A DNA stretch of 7,925 bases from Anaerolineales bacterium UBA6128 (GTDB lineage Bacteria; Chloroflexota; Anaerolineae; UBA1429): positions 1 to 7,925 of the forward strand of contig DIVQ01000240.1 in the NCBI GenBank assembly GCA_002423325.1, written 5' to 3'. Shown one piece after another: positions 1 through 6,122 of this stretch. The translations under genes and the position numbers were made by a program. The notes below the pieces were generated by a model. It was not told where the DNA came from. It made no database searches and was given only the letters and a program-made list of their open reading frames with translations. Every line of letters begins with the position of its first letter. Position 1 is the stretch's first letter.

Positions 1-726
1 ACTGCTGAACGCGAAGCGGGTGCGCTCGCGCGGCACCCACGCCTCCCACTGCGCGACGCTGGGCTCAGGCCCCCCATCCAGCAGCGCAGCCCACATCCAG
101 TCAAAGGCCACCGCGGCCTGGCGCTCGTCCAGCTCTCGCGTCAGAATGGCGCGCGCCTGCACCCGGTCGGGCGGCTGACCCGCATCCAGCAACGCGCGCA
201 CCTGGGCCAGCGCCGAGCGCTGCTGGACATCGCGCAACTCGACCACTGCCAGCGGCGCGCCCCCCTCGTCGAACAGGACCCGTCCCTGTGTAGAGCGCGG
301 CCCGCGCCTGCCCGCCACAAAAGCCAGGTCGCAGCCCTCGGCATCATACCGTGTGATCAGGCGCTGCAGCACCGGCGGGTCAATCAGACGATCGCCCGCC
401 ACCAGCAGGACATCGGCATCGGCCCGCAGCGCCTCAAGCGCCCGCAACCCCACGCGCGCCGCGTCGCCCGTGCCGCGCGGCTCAGCCTGGCGCGCGAACA
501 CCGCGTGCGGATACTCGCTCGACACAGTGCGGATGACCTGCTCGGCCAGCGCGCCCACCACCACGATGTGCCTGTGAATGCCGCACGACTCGTAGACGTC
601 CAGCGCGCGCAGGATGGCCGGCCGTCCGGCCACCGGAAAGCAGACTTTGTGGCAGTCGGCCGACTGCATGCGCGAACCCCTGCCGCCGGCGAGCACAATG
701 CTGAATTCGGGTGTGCGCGTCGTCAA
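1..726 (-). CDS. GlmU-like sugar-1-phosphate nucleotidyltransferase (partial, 3' end off the left edge)
   Basis: The frame is open for 242 codons with no stop before the window edge, so the C-terminus is missing. The N-terminal domain matches the MobA/GlmU-type NTP-transferase fold: a nucleotide-binding loop LAGGRGSRM (residues 12-20), the following lysine K27, a GlmU-like QAEPRGTGDA segment (80-89) and the metal-site aspartate in VAGDRLID (D112). A GRV...VVELRD stretch corresponds to the GlmU GRI...IVE..D region. By family it would transfer a nucleotidyl group from NTP to a sugar 1-phosphate in the cytoplasm. Several usually conserved positions differ: HK instead of PK at 26-27, GDRLI instead of GDVPL, and TQGR instead of GYGR. 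The substrate may therefore not be GlcNAc-1-phosphate. The TTG start is supported by a strong SD. The gene is the last visible member of a leftward operon, about 40 bp behind the ThuA-Gfo fusion. Any C-terminal left-handed beta-helix acetyltransferase domain would lie outside the window. Confidence 0.88.
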   Translation of the reverse strand, partial: MTTRTPEFSIVLAGGRGSRMQSADCHKVCFPVAGRPAILRALDVYESCGIHRHIVVVGALAEQVIRTVSSEYPHAVFARQAEPRGTGDAARVGLRALEALRADADVLLVAGDRLIDPPVLQRLITRYDAEGCDLAFVAGRRGPRSTQGRVLFDEGGAPLAVVELRDVQQRSALAQVRALLDAGQPPDRVQARAILTRELDERQAAVAFDWMWAALLDGGPEPSVAQWEAWVPRERTRFAFSS

Positions 727-731
727 GCTTG

Positions 732-741
732 CCTCTCCTCT
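732..741 (-). promoter_or_regulatory. Ribosome binding site deciding the TTG start of the nucleotidyltransferase
   Basis: Read on the minus strand this is AGAGGAGAGG, with the AGGAG core 8 nt before the TTG at 726-724. No ATG lies near it in the correct frame before the conserved LAGGRGSRM loop, so TTG is the best start. Confidence 0.75.
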
Positions 742-766
742 GGACTTGCGACCCTACCAGGATCGA

Positions 767-2419
767 CTACTCGCAGCCTGCCTGCACGGGCTGGCTGATC
801 CCCAGTTCCGAGCTCGTTGTCGCCGCCTCGACGATGGCAATCACGCGCCGCGCCGATTCGGGCGTCACCGGCACCTCTTCGCCCATCAACAGGTGGTCGG
901 CCAGATAGCGGTAGTAATGCTGGCCCTGAAAGTCCTTGTTCTCGACGCGGAAGGTGCAGTCCTGCCTGATGCCCGCAGCGTAGGTGACCAGTCTCAGCTG
1001 GTCCCAGGTGTCGAGATCGGTGCGCAGCGTGCCCTTGGTGCCCATAATGTACCACTTTGGTCGGTTCAGCGCCGCCAGGCTCGAGATCGTGAAACTGGCA
1101 GTGACACCGTTGTCGAAGCGGATGTTGGCCTGTCCATAGTCCTCCACCGTCGCTTGGTGCCACATGCGCTTCTGGAAATCGCCATACACCTGCACCACCT
1201 TGCCGCCGGCGATGCCCAGGATCCAGTCGATAAAGTGCGCACCCCAATCCAACATCACGCTGCCACTCTTGTGCTTGAGGTTGCGCCACTCCGGCCCCAG
1301 GCGATTATAGCCGCCGATGAAGGCCTCCAGGTGAAACACGTCGCCCAACAGACCGCGCTGCATCAGATCGCGGATCAGCATATAGTCGCCATCCCAGCGC
1401 CGCTGGTGAAAGACGCTCAGCGTCTTGCCCGTCTCGCGCGCCGTGTTGATCATCGAGTCGGCTTCTGCCACCGTGCAGCTGAATGGCTTCTCCACCACCA
1501 CATGCTTGCCTGCCCGCAGCGCCTGCACCGTCACCGGTTCGTGATCGCTGTGCGGCACCACCGCGGTGATCACATCCAGGTCGGGCATCGCCAGCAGGTC
1601 GTCGAGGTGGGTGTAGCAGCCGCTCAAGGTGGGAAAGTCCGCCTGCGCCTGCGCCACGCATTCGGGATTGATGTCGCACATGCCCACCATCTTGATCCCG
1701 GGCGTGCCGGTGGCCCACTTGACGTGGGCACGGGCCATCCCGCTGAACCCCACCACGCCCCAGCGCAGCACCCTGTCGCTCAAGTCAGCGCCGCGGCTCC
1801 AGCGAATGGCGCGCAGCAGCAGCTTTTTGAACTCAACGTGGCGCCAGGCCTCCTCGCCGTGCCCCAGCGCGATGTAGGCCACCCGTCCCTGGCCATGCTC
1901 ACGCACATACACCATCGGCAGCTGGCGCCCCTGCCAGTGCGTCGTGGCCAATACCTTGCACCGCGCCGGGTCAAAGTCGCGCAGATGATAGATCTCGTCG
2001 GTGATGCGAAAATCGGGCATGCGCACGGTCAGATAGTGGTTCTGGTCCTGGATGACGACCGGGAATTCCTGCAGCGGCTCGTAGCTCTGGTAGGCGCCGT
2101 TCAGCATCGCCACATAGGGGCGGCTGTTGCGCCCGCTCACCGCCGCCGCATGCACCGCCACACACCCGCCGCCATTGGCCACAAAGCTGAGCAACCCCCG
2201 CTCCCGCTTCGGCGTCAGGTCGTCCGCGTCGCCGTGCGTGTTGATCACAACGGCCTCGTACCCGCCGTCGGGCAGCCCGATGAGCGCGTCAAGGTCGCTC
2301 GTGACCACGAGTTCGATCTGCGCGCCCGACTCTGCACCCAGCCAGGCTGCCAGGTCCTGGCCCCCCGCCTTGCCGCGATGCGTGGTCTCTTCGGTGTAGA
2401 GATACAGAATTCGCGTCAT
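767..2419 (-). CDS. ThuA-like domain fused to a Gfo/Idh/MocA-family NAD(P)-dependent oxidoreductase
   Basis: This complete 550-residue protein has two recognisable domains. Residues 1 to about 210 look like ThuA (trehalose-utilisation family, a class I glutamine-amidotransferase-like fold): TRILYLYTEE at the start, NTHGDAD, a GGGCVAVHAAA turn, and the family-like ending LGHGEEAWRHVEFKKLLLRAIRW. From about residue 217 a Gfo/Idh/MocA oxidoreductase follows: the Rossmann motif WGVVGFSGMARAH, the acidic residue of MCDIN after beta-2, the AGKHVVVEKP signature (EKP at about 310-312) and the DWGAHFIDW segment with the usual catalytic-site histidine. By family the second half oxidises or epimerises a sugar or cyclitol with a bound nicotinamide cofactor. 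ThuA proteins are linked to disaccharide and keto-sugar metabolism. The specific substrate cannot be told. Both domains keep their signatures, so this is a real fusion, not a decayed gene. The ATG at 2419 is chosen over a GTG at 2425 because of an ideal SD; it overlaps the upstream stop codon (ATGA), implying translational coupling. Confidence 0.92.
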   Translation of the reverse strand: MTRILYLYTEETTHRGKAGGQDLAAWLGAESGAQIELVVTSDLDALIGLPDGGYEAVVINTHGDADDLTPKRERGLLSFVANGGGCVAVHAAAVSGRNSRPYVAMLNGAYQSYEPLQEFPVVIQDQNHYLTVRMPDFRITDEIYHLRDFDPARCKVLATTHWQGRQLPMVYVREHGQGRVAYIALGHGEEAWRHVEFKKLLLRAIRWSRGADLSDRVLRWGVVGFSGMARAHVKWATGTPGIKMVGMCDINPECVAQAQADFPTLSGCYTHLDDLLAMPDLDVITAVVPHSDHEPVTVQALRAGKHVVVEKPFSCTVAEADSMINTARETGKTLSVFHQRRWDGDYMLIRDLMQRGLLGDVFHLEAFIGGYNRLGPEWRNLKHKSGSVMLDWGAHFIDWILGIAGGKVVQVYGDFQKRMWHQATVEDYGQANIRFDNGVTASFTISSLAALNRPKWYIMGTKGTLRTDLDTWDQLRLVTYAAGIRQDCTFRVENKDFQGQHYYRYLADHLLMGEEVPVTPESARRVIAIVEAATTSSELGISQPVQAGCE

Positions 2420-2655
2420 TCGCACGCCTCCTCCTCTTCCATGCCGTCATCCTCTGGGAGCTCGGATCGCACCACCAACAGCGTAACCAGCCCCTCCAGC
2501 GACCAATCGGCCCACGAGGCTGCAAGCTCGGCAGCGCTCCTGGGCGCAACACCCGCGAACTCGTACCACAACGCCGCCTGCTCGTCCGTCAAATGCTCAA
2601 GTTGGTAACGAATGCTGGCTTCAGTATCAATACTCTCATCGTTCGAGAGATCCAC
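2416..2655 (-). CDS. Small acidic protein of unknown function, translationally coupled to the ThuA-Gfo gene
   Basis: I do not recognise this 79-residue protein. It is strongly acidic (for example SNDESIDTEAS near the start and PEDDGMEEEEACE at the end), with no signal peptide, membrane segment or cysteine motif. The middle, from about residue 15 to 65, reads like a short helical domain (YQLEHLTDEQAALWYEFAG, then AAELAASWADWSLEGLVTLLVV). Evidence that it is real: its stop overlaps the next start as ATGA, the downstream SD lies in its last codons, and a good promoter sits upstream with a leader of about 50 nt. The start is a GTG with only a modest ribosome site (GGTGA three bases upstream). An in-frame TGA immediately before it rules out a longer N-terminus. 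It could be a small partner or regulator of the ThuA-Gfo enzyme, but that rests on position only. Confidence 0.68.
   Translation of the reverse strand: MDLSNDESIDTEASIRYQLEHLTDEQAALWYEFAGVAPRSAAELAASWADWSLEGLVTLLVVRSELPEDDGMEEEEACE
2427..2436 (-). promoter_or_regulatory. Strong ribosome binding site of the ThuA-Gfo gene, inside the upstream coding sequence
   Basis: On the minus strand this reads GAGGAGGAGG, with GGAGG ending 7 nt before the ATG at 2419. The same bases encode three of the four glutamates in the acidic tail of the upstream small protein, so one stretch serves as both codons and SD. Confidence 0.75.
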
Positions 2656-2710
2656 CCCTCACCCGGCCTTCGCTGCTGTCGGTTACCACACGGAACCTGA
2701 CCCACGAGCG

Positions 2711-2739
2711 AGCATAGTGCGCGTCCGCAGACGCGTCAA
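2711..2739 (-). promoter_or_regulatory. Sigma70-like promoter for the leftward operon
   Basis: On the minus strand there is TTGACG (2739-2734), a spacer of exactly 17 bp, and TATGCT (2716-2711). Transcription would start near 2704, giving a leader of about 50 nt before the GTG at 2655. Confidence 0.6.
2720..2735. promoter_or_regulatory. Palindrome in the spacer of the leftward promoter, candidate operator
   Basis: The arms CGCGTC and GACGCG flank CGCA, a perfect 6-bp inverted repeat. It fills most of the gap between the -10 and -35 boxes of the leftward promoter and ends inside its -35. A protein bound here would block RNA polymerase. No regulator gene is in the window. High GC makes short palindromes easier by chance, so this is only a candidate. 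Confidence 0.4.
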
Positions 2740-2752
2740 GCCACGCCGGGCC

Positions 2753-2781
2753 TTGACCGCGCCCATTGCGCGCCGCATAAT
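2753..2781 (+). promoter_or_regulatory. Sigma70-like promoter for the ADP-ribosylglycohydrolase gene
   Basis: TTGACC (2753-2758), a 17-bp spacer and CATAAT (2776-2781), followed by an expected start near 2788 and a leader of about 30 nt carrying the SD. Its -35 box is only 13 bp from the -35 box of the opposing promoter. Confidence 0.65.
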
Positions 2782-2817
2782 AGCGGCAGCACAAGATTCG
2801 GACAGTCTGGAGGTGAC

Positions 2818-3768
2818 GTGGTGTCGATCAACCCGGAGCCGGAACGCATGGATGCGCTGCTCATCGACCGGGCGCGCGGCTGCCTGTTGGGTCTGGCCAG
2901 TGGCGATGCCGTTGGCACTGCCGTCGAGTTCATGCCGCGCGGCAGCTTTGCGCCCGTCACCGATATGCTCGGTGGCGGCACCTTTGGCCTGAAACCCGGC
3001 CAGTGGACCGACGACACCAGCATGGCCCTCTGCCTGGCCGACAGCCTGGTGGCCAGCAAGGGCTTCTACCCGCGCGACCAGATGCAGCGCTACGTTCGCT
3101 GGATGACCGAAGGCTACCTGAGCAGCAACGGCAAGTGCTTTGACATCGGCAACGCCACCGGCAGCGCGCTGCGCCGCTTTCAGGCCACCCGCGAGCCCTT
3201 CAGCGGCTCCACGGATCCGCACAGCGCCGGCAACGGCGCCATCATGCGCCTGGCGCCGGTACCCATTTGGTGCCACGCCAGCCTGGAGGATGCGGTGCGC
3301 TATTCGGCGGAGAGCAGCCGCACCACGCACGGCGCGCCCGAGTGCCTGGCGGCCGCGCGCCTGTTCGGTGCCATGCTCTGGTGCGCGCTCAACGGCATGC
3401 CCAAAGAGCAGGTGCTGGACGCCCAGTCGTGGGCGCACGCCGTGGGCGCACTGCCCACACCGGCCATGCAGGCGATCGCCGATGGCGCCTGGCGTGACAA
3501 AACGACGGCCGAGATCAGCAGCACCGGCTATGTCGTGCACACGCTCGAAGCGGCGCTCTGGTGCACGGCCAGCACCGATAGCTATGCCGAGGCCGTGCTG
3601 CGCGCCGCTAACCTGGGAGACGACGCCGACACCGTGGCCGCCGTCACCGGTCAACTGGCGGGGGCGCTCTACGGCGCCGAGGGGATCCCGCCACACTGGC
3701 GCGCACGCGTCGCCCTGGGCAAACTCATCCAAGCCTATGCCGATGCGTTGCTGGCGCTCGGCCGTTGA
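2818..3768 (+). CDS. ADP-ribosylglycohydrolase (DraG/ARH family)
   Basis: This complete 316-residue cytoplasmic protein is of usual family length. The family hydrolyses the bond between ADP-ribose and a modified amino acid or small molecule, using two magnesium ions. Visible signatures in order: ARGCLLGLASGDAVG (residues 19-33), the first metal motif GQWTDDTSMA (T65, D66, D67), AGNGAIMRLAPV (137-148), an arginine-threonine-threonine-histidine segment at 168-171, and the second metal motif NLGDDADTVAA (266-276; D270, D272, T273). All key residues are present, so it should be active. DraG itself reverses nitrogenase inactivation, but no nif or draT gene is visible here and the true target is unknown. 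GGAGGTGA (2809-2816) serves a pair of GTG codons: spacing is 4 nt to 2818 and 7 nt to 2821, so the second may be the actual start. It has its own promoter, divergent from the ThuA-Gfo operon. Confidence 0.93.
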   Translation: MVSINPEPERMDALLIDRARGCLLGLASGDAVGTAVEFMPRGSFAPVTDMLGGGTFGLKPGQWTDDTSMALCLADSLVASKGFYPRDQMQRYVRWMTEGYLSSNGKCFDIGNATGSALRRFQATREPFSGSTDPHSAGNGAIMRLAPVPIWCHASLEDAVRYSAESSRTTHGAPECLAAARLFGAMLWCALNGMPKEQVLDAQSWAHAVGALPTPAMQAIADGAWRDKTTAEISSTGYVVHTLEAALWCTASTDSYAEAVLRAANLGDDADTVAAVTGQLAGALYGAEGIPPHWRARVALGKLIQAYADALLALGR

Positions 3769-3775
3769 CGAGCGC
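3754..3775 (+). terminator. Hairpin straddling the stop codon of the ADP-ribosylglycohydrolase gene, weak terminator candidate
   Basis: The arms GCGCTCG (3754-3760) and CGAGCGC (3769-3775) pair perfectly around an 8-nt loop containing the TGA stop. No T-run follows, so it is a poor match to a classic intrinsic terminator. It may instead protect the 3' end or have no function. Confidence 0.25.
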
Positions 3776-3792
3776 TCGGGTCGGCCATCGAG

Positions 3793-3824
3793 ACTATATT
3801 ATACCGAGTATAGTGAATATACTC
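3793..3824. promoter_or_regulatory. AT-rich island of nested dyads, candidate operator/promoter upstream of the glutaminyl cyclase
   Basis: In otherwise GC-rich DNA, this short stretch holds overlapping perfect inverted repeats: ACTATA-N10-TATAGT (3793-3814), TATAC-CGA-GTATA (3800-3812) and GAGTATA-GTGAA-TATACTC (3806-3824). Half-sites TATAC, GTATA and TATAC therefore alternate at 3800, 3808 and 3818. TATATT (3795) and TATACT (3818) also resemble -10 boxes, though no good -35 is seen for either. A transcript from the second would have a leader of about 43 nt before the ATG at 3873. The arrangement resembles sites bound by small dimeric repressors, which is an inference. Confidence 0.5.
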
Positions 3825-3872
3825 TGACCCACGGCACGGCAACGACGTTGTGGACATCACGAGGAGCAGGGC

Positions 3873-4673
3873 ATGCTTGAGGGGCTGAGACGGCGCTACG
3901 GCGCTCTGGTGGGGTGTTCGGTGCTGGCCGCGGTCGTGGTTGTGCTGGTGTTGGTCTTCCGACCCGCGGGACCGCCGCCCGTCTACACCTATACCGTGGT
4001 CAACACCTACCCGCACGACCGCACGGCCTACACCCAGGGCCTGGTATGGCACGACGGCGCCTTTTTCGAGAGCACCGGCCTCTACGGCCAGTCCAGTCTG
4101 CGACGCGTGTCCCTGGAGACGGGCGACGTCCTGCAAAGGCGCGAGATCCCCGCGCAGTACTTTGCCGAGGGCCTTGCGCTGGTGGATGATCGCCTGATCC
4201 AGTTGACTTGGCAATCGCACATCGGCTTTGTGTACGACGCCGCCAGCTTTGAACTGCTGGATGATTTCCCCTATCTCACCGAGGGCTGGGGCCTGGCCTA
4301 CAACGGCGAGCATCTGGTCATGAGCGATGGCACCGCGACGCTCCGCTTCCTCGACCCGACGACGCTCGCCCAGCAACACACGCTCCTCGTCCGCGACGGC
4401 GACATCCCGGTCACCAGCCTCAACGAGTTGGAGGTCATCGACGGCGAGATCTGGGCCAACGTCTACCAGACCGACCGCATCGCACGCATCTCCCAGCGCA
4501 CGGGCAGCGTCACGGGCTGGATCGACCTGACCGGGCTGCTGGCTCCCGAGGATCGCCTGCAACGCGTCGACGTGCTGAACGGCATCGCCTGGGACGCCGA
4601 AAACGAGCGCATCTACGTGACAGGCAAGTTGTGGCCTAAACTGTTCGAGATCAGTGTGCAGCCGACGGGCTAG
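3873..4673 (+). CDS. Glutaminyl-peptide cyclotransferase, five-bladed beta-propeller (plant/bacterial) type, membrane-anchored
   Basis: This complete 266-residue protein belongs to the glutamine cyclotransferase family, which converts N-terminal glutamine of peptides or proteins into pyroglutamate and releases ammonia. Residues 6-8 are arginines, followed by a hydrophobic helix at about 11-29. This suggests an uncleaved N-terminal anchor with the catalytic domain outside the membrane. The propeller follows with the family's recurrent motifs: YTQGLVW (53-59), FESTGLYGQSSLR (65-77), FAEGLAL, QLTWQ (110-114), TEGWGLAY (136-143), MSDGTATL, SLNELE (182-187), ANVYQTDRIARI, VLNGIAWD and VTGKLWPKLFEI (249-260). 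Conserved polar residues such as E66, W113, N184, E185 and K252 are present. The ATG start has GAGGAG six bases upstream. The gene stands alone, about 105 bp behind the ADP-ribosylglycohydrolase and convergent with melA. Nothing around it names its substrate protein; exported proteins beginning with glutamine are the natural candidates. Confidence 0.92.
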   Translation: MLEGLRRRYGALVGCSVLAAVVVVLVLVFRPAGPPPVYTYTVVNTYPHDRTAYTQGLVWHDGAFFESTGLYGQSSLRRVSLETGDVLQRREIPAQYFAEGLALVDDRLIQLTWQSHIGFVYDAASFELLDDFPYLTEGWGLAYNGEHLVMSDGTATLRFLDPTTLAQQHTLLVRDGDIPVTSLNELEVIDGEIWANVYQTDRIARISQRTGSVTGWIDLTGLLAPEDRLQRVDVLNGIAWDAENERIYVTGKLWPKLFEISVQPTG

Positions 4674-4720
4674 CGCACGGCGCAGATGTAGCGCGTGTAG
4701 ACAGTGCTTGCAGCCAGAGT

Positions 4721-4754
4721 CGCGCAGGGGCGCGCAGAAGCGCGCCCCTGTGTG
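4721..4754. terminator. Long GC-rich hairpin between convergent genes, probable bidirectional transcription stop
   Basis: The arms CAGGGGCGCGC (4725-4735) and GCGCGCCCCTG (4740-4750) pair perfectly over 11 bp around an AGAA loop. On plus-strand RNA four more pairs, two of them G-U, extend the stem to 15 bp. It begins 47 bp after the glutaminyl cyclase stop and ends 9 bp before the melA stop, the right place for a shared terminator. No U-run follows on either strand, so termination would be atypical, or it may act as a 3' stabiliser. Confidence 0.6.
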
Positions 4755-4763
4755 CGCGTCGGT

Positions 4764-6065
4764 CTAGGTGTAGGCCGGCAGATAGCTGCCGTGCGCCTCG
4801 ATCAGATCGTCGCACAGCGCAACGATCTCGTCGATGGTCAGCTCGGCCGAGGTGTGCGGGTCCAACAGCGCCGCCTGGTAGATAGCGGCGCGCTTGCGCG
4901 TCAGCGCCGCCTCGATCACCATCTCTTGCACGTTGACATTCGTGCGCGTCAGGGCCGCACACTGCGGCGGCAGGTTGCCGGCATAGGTGGGCGTAACGCC
5001 GTTGCGGTCGGCCACACACTTCACCTCAACGCAGCAGCCCTGGGGCAGGTTCGGGATCAGCCCGGTGTTCAGCACGTTGCCCCCAAAGACAAACGGCGTG
5101 CCGCTCACCACGGCGTCGAATATGTAAGAGGCGTACTCGTGGCCACGCTCGTGTTTGAGCGGCTTGTCCGACAGCAGCTCGGCACGCATCGCGTTCCACG
5201 AGTCGATCTGGTGCACGCAACGGCGTGGATACTCGTCCAGCGGGATATGGAAGCGCTCGATCAGCTCGGGCGCCTTGGCCTTGATGAACCAGGGCACATA
5301 CTCGCTGGTGTGCTCGCTCGACTCGGTGACATAGTAGCCAAACCACTTCATCAGCTCAAAGCGCACCGCGTCTTTGTGCTGGTATTCGGGCAGCTGCGCG
5401 CGACGACGCACCTCGGGATAGAGATCCTCGCCGTGGCGCTTTAGCTCCAGCAGCCAGCCCTGATGGTTGATGCCCGCGATCTTCCACTCGAGGTCATCGG
5501 TGGGCAGGTCGAGCATACGGCACAGCCAGGTGGCGCACCCCTGCACGCTGTGACACAACCCCACTGTCCGCACAGAAGTAGCCTTGAGGATGGCCCCGGT
5601 CAGCATCGCCATCGGGTTCGTGTAGCTCAGCATGAGGGCGTTCGGCGCCACCCGCTCCATGACGTGGCAATAGTCCAGCATCACCGGGATCGTGCGCAGC
5701 GCACGAAAGATCCCACCGATCCCCAGCGTGTCGGCAATCGTCTGACGCAGGCCGTACTTTTTCGGCACATCGAAATCGATCACCGTGCCTGGCTCGTAGC
5801 CCCCCACCTGGATGGCGTTCACCACAAAGTCGGCGTCCGCGAGCGCCTTCTCCGCATCTTCCGACAGGTAGGCAGAAAAGCGCGTGTCGGCCCCCAGCGT
5901 CTGATTCATGTTGCGCAGCATGCGCTCCGACACGCTCAGCCGGTCCGGATCGATGTCGAGCAGCGTGACGTGGGCATCGCGCAGCGACGGCGCATGCATA
6001 CAGTCGCCCAGGACGTTCTTGGCAAAGACCGTGCTTCCCGCGCCCAGAAAACAGATTTTGACCAC
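4764..6065 (-). CDS. melA: Alpha-galactosidase, glycoside hydrolase family 4 (MelA-type, NAD- and Mn-dependent)
   Basis: This complete 433-residue cytoplasmic enzyme closely resembles E. coli MelA along its whole length. It should split unphosphorylated alpha-galactosides such as melibiose by the GH4 redox-elimination mechanism, with bound NAD+ and a divalent metal. Visible features: an N-terminal Rossmann motif FLGAGSTVFAKNVLGD (residues 6-21), IDPDRL, a QVGGYEPGTV segment, QTIADTLGIGGIFRALRTIP (108-127), YTNPMAM (148-154), the CHSVQG motif with metal-ligand cysteine C171, GINH with ligand H201, ESSEHTSEYVPWF with the likely catalytic-base tyrosine Y256, LPQGCCVEV, and a C-terminal DPHTSAELTIDEIVALCDDLI. 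CHSV marks the alpha-galactosidase type rather than the phospho-glycosidase types. The GTG start at 6065 lies 9 nt after GGAGGG. The gene is divergent from a GHL6-like glycosidase and shares a control region with it. No transporter or regulator is visible. Confidence 0.95.
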   Translation of the reverse strand: MVKICFLGAGSTVFAKNVLGDCMHAPSLRDAHVTLLDIDPDRLSVSERMLRNMNQTLGADTRFSAYLSEDAEKALADADFVVNAIQVGGYEPGTVIDFDVPKKYGLRQTIADTLGIGGIFRALRTIPVMLDYCHVMERVAPNALMLSYTNPMAMLTGAILKATSVRTVGLCHSVQGCATWLCRMLDLPTDDLEWKIAGINHQGWLLELKRHGEDLYPEVRRRAQLPEYQHKDAVRFELMKWFGYYVTESSEHTSEYVPWFIKAKAPELIERFHIPLDEYPRRCVHQIDSWNAMRAELLSDKPLKHERGHEYASYIFDAVVSGTPFVFGGNVLNTGLIPNLPQGCCVEVKCVADRNGVTPTYAGNLPPQCAALTRTNVNVQEMVIEAALTRKRAAIYQAALLDPHTSAELTIDEIVALCDDLIEAHGSYLPAYT

Positions 6066-6122
6066 AGTCGCAATCCCTCCGGTTGTATTGGCGTGGCGGC
6101 CCTACTCACAAGCCAAAAGATC

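Noticed and set aside
614..2608. A 664-codon open frame on the plus strand, antisense to the ThuA-Gfo gene
   Set aside because: It has low-complexity His/Arg/Ala-rich composition and no recognisable domain, and it mirrors the codons of a well-supported gene. Long antisense frames are expected in GC-rich DNA.
2683..3732. A 349-codon open frame on the minus strand across the ADP-ribosylglycohydrolase
   Set aside because: The opposite strand encodes all ARH motifs in order. The antisense product is Gly/Ala/Arg-rich with no family features.
3798..3803. A perfect TATAAT on the minus strand in the AT-rich island
   Set aside because: It has no -35 partner and would only transcribe antisense into the ADP-ribosylglycohydrolase gene. 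It is more simply part of the dyad cluster.
3906..3917. A lipobox-like LVGC at residues 12-15 of the glutaminyl cyclase
   Set aside because: The cysteine precedes the main hydrophobic stretch instead of following it, so a plain transmembrane anchor fits better than a lipoprotein signal.
3735..4562. A 275-codon open frame on the minus strand across the glutaminyl cyclase
   Set aside because: The plus strand carries a complete cyclotransferase with a good ribosome site. The minus product resembles no family I know.
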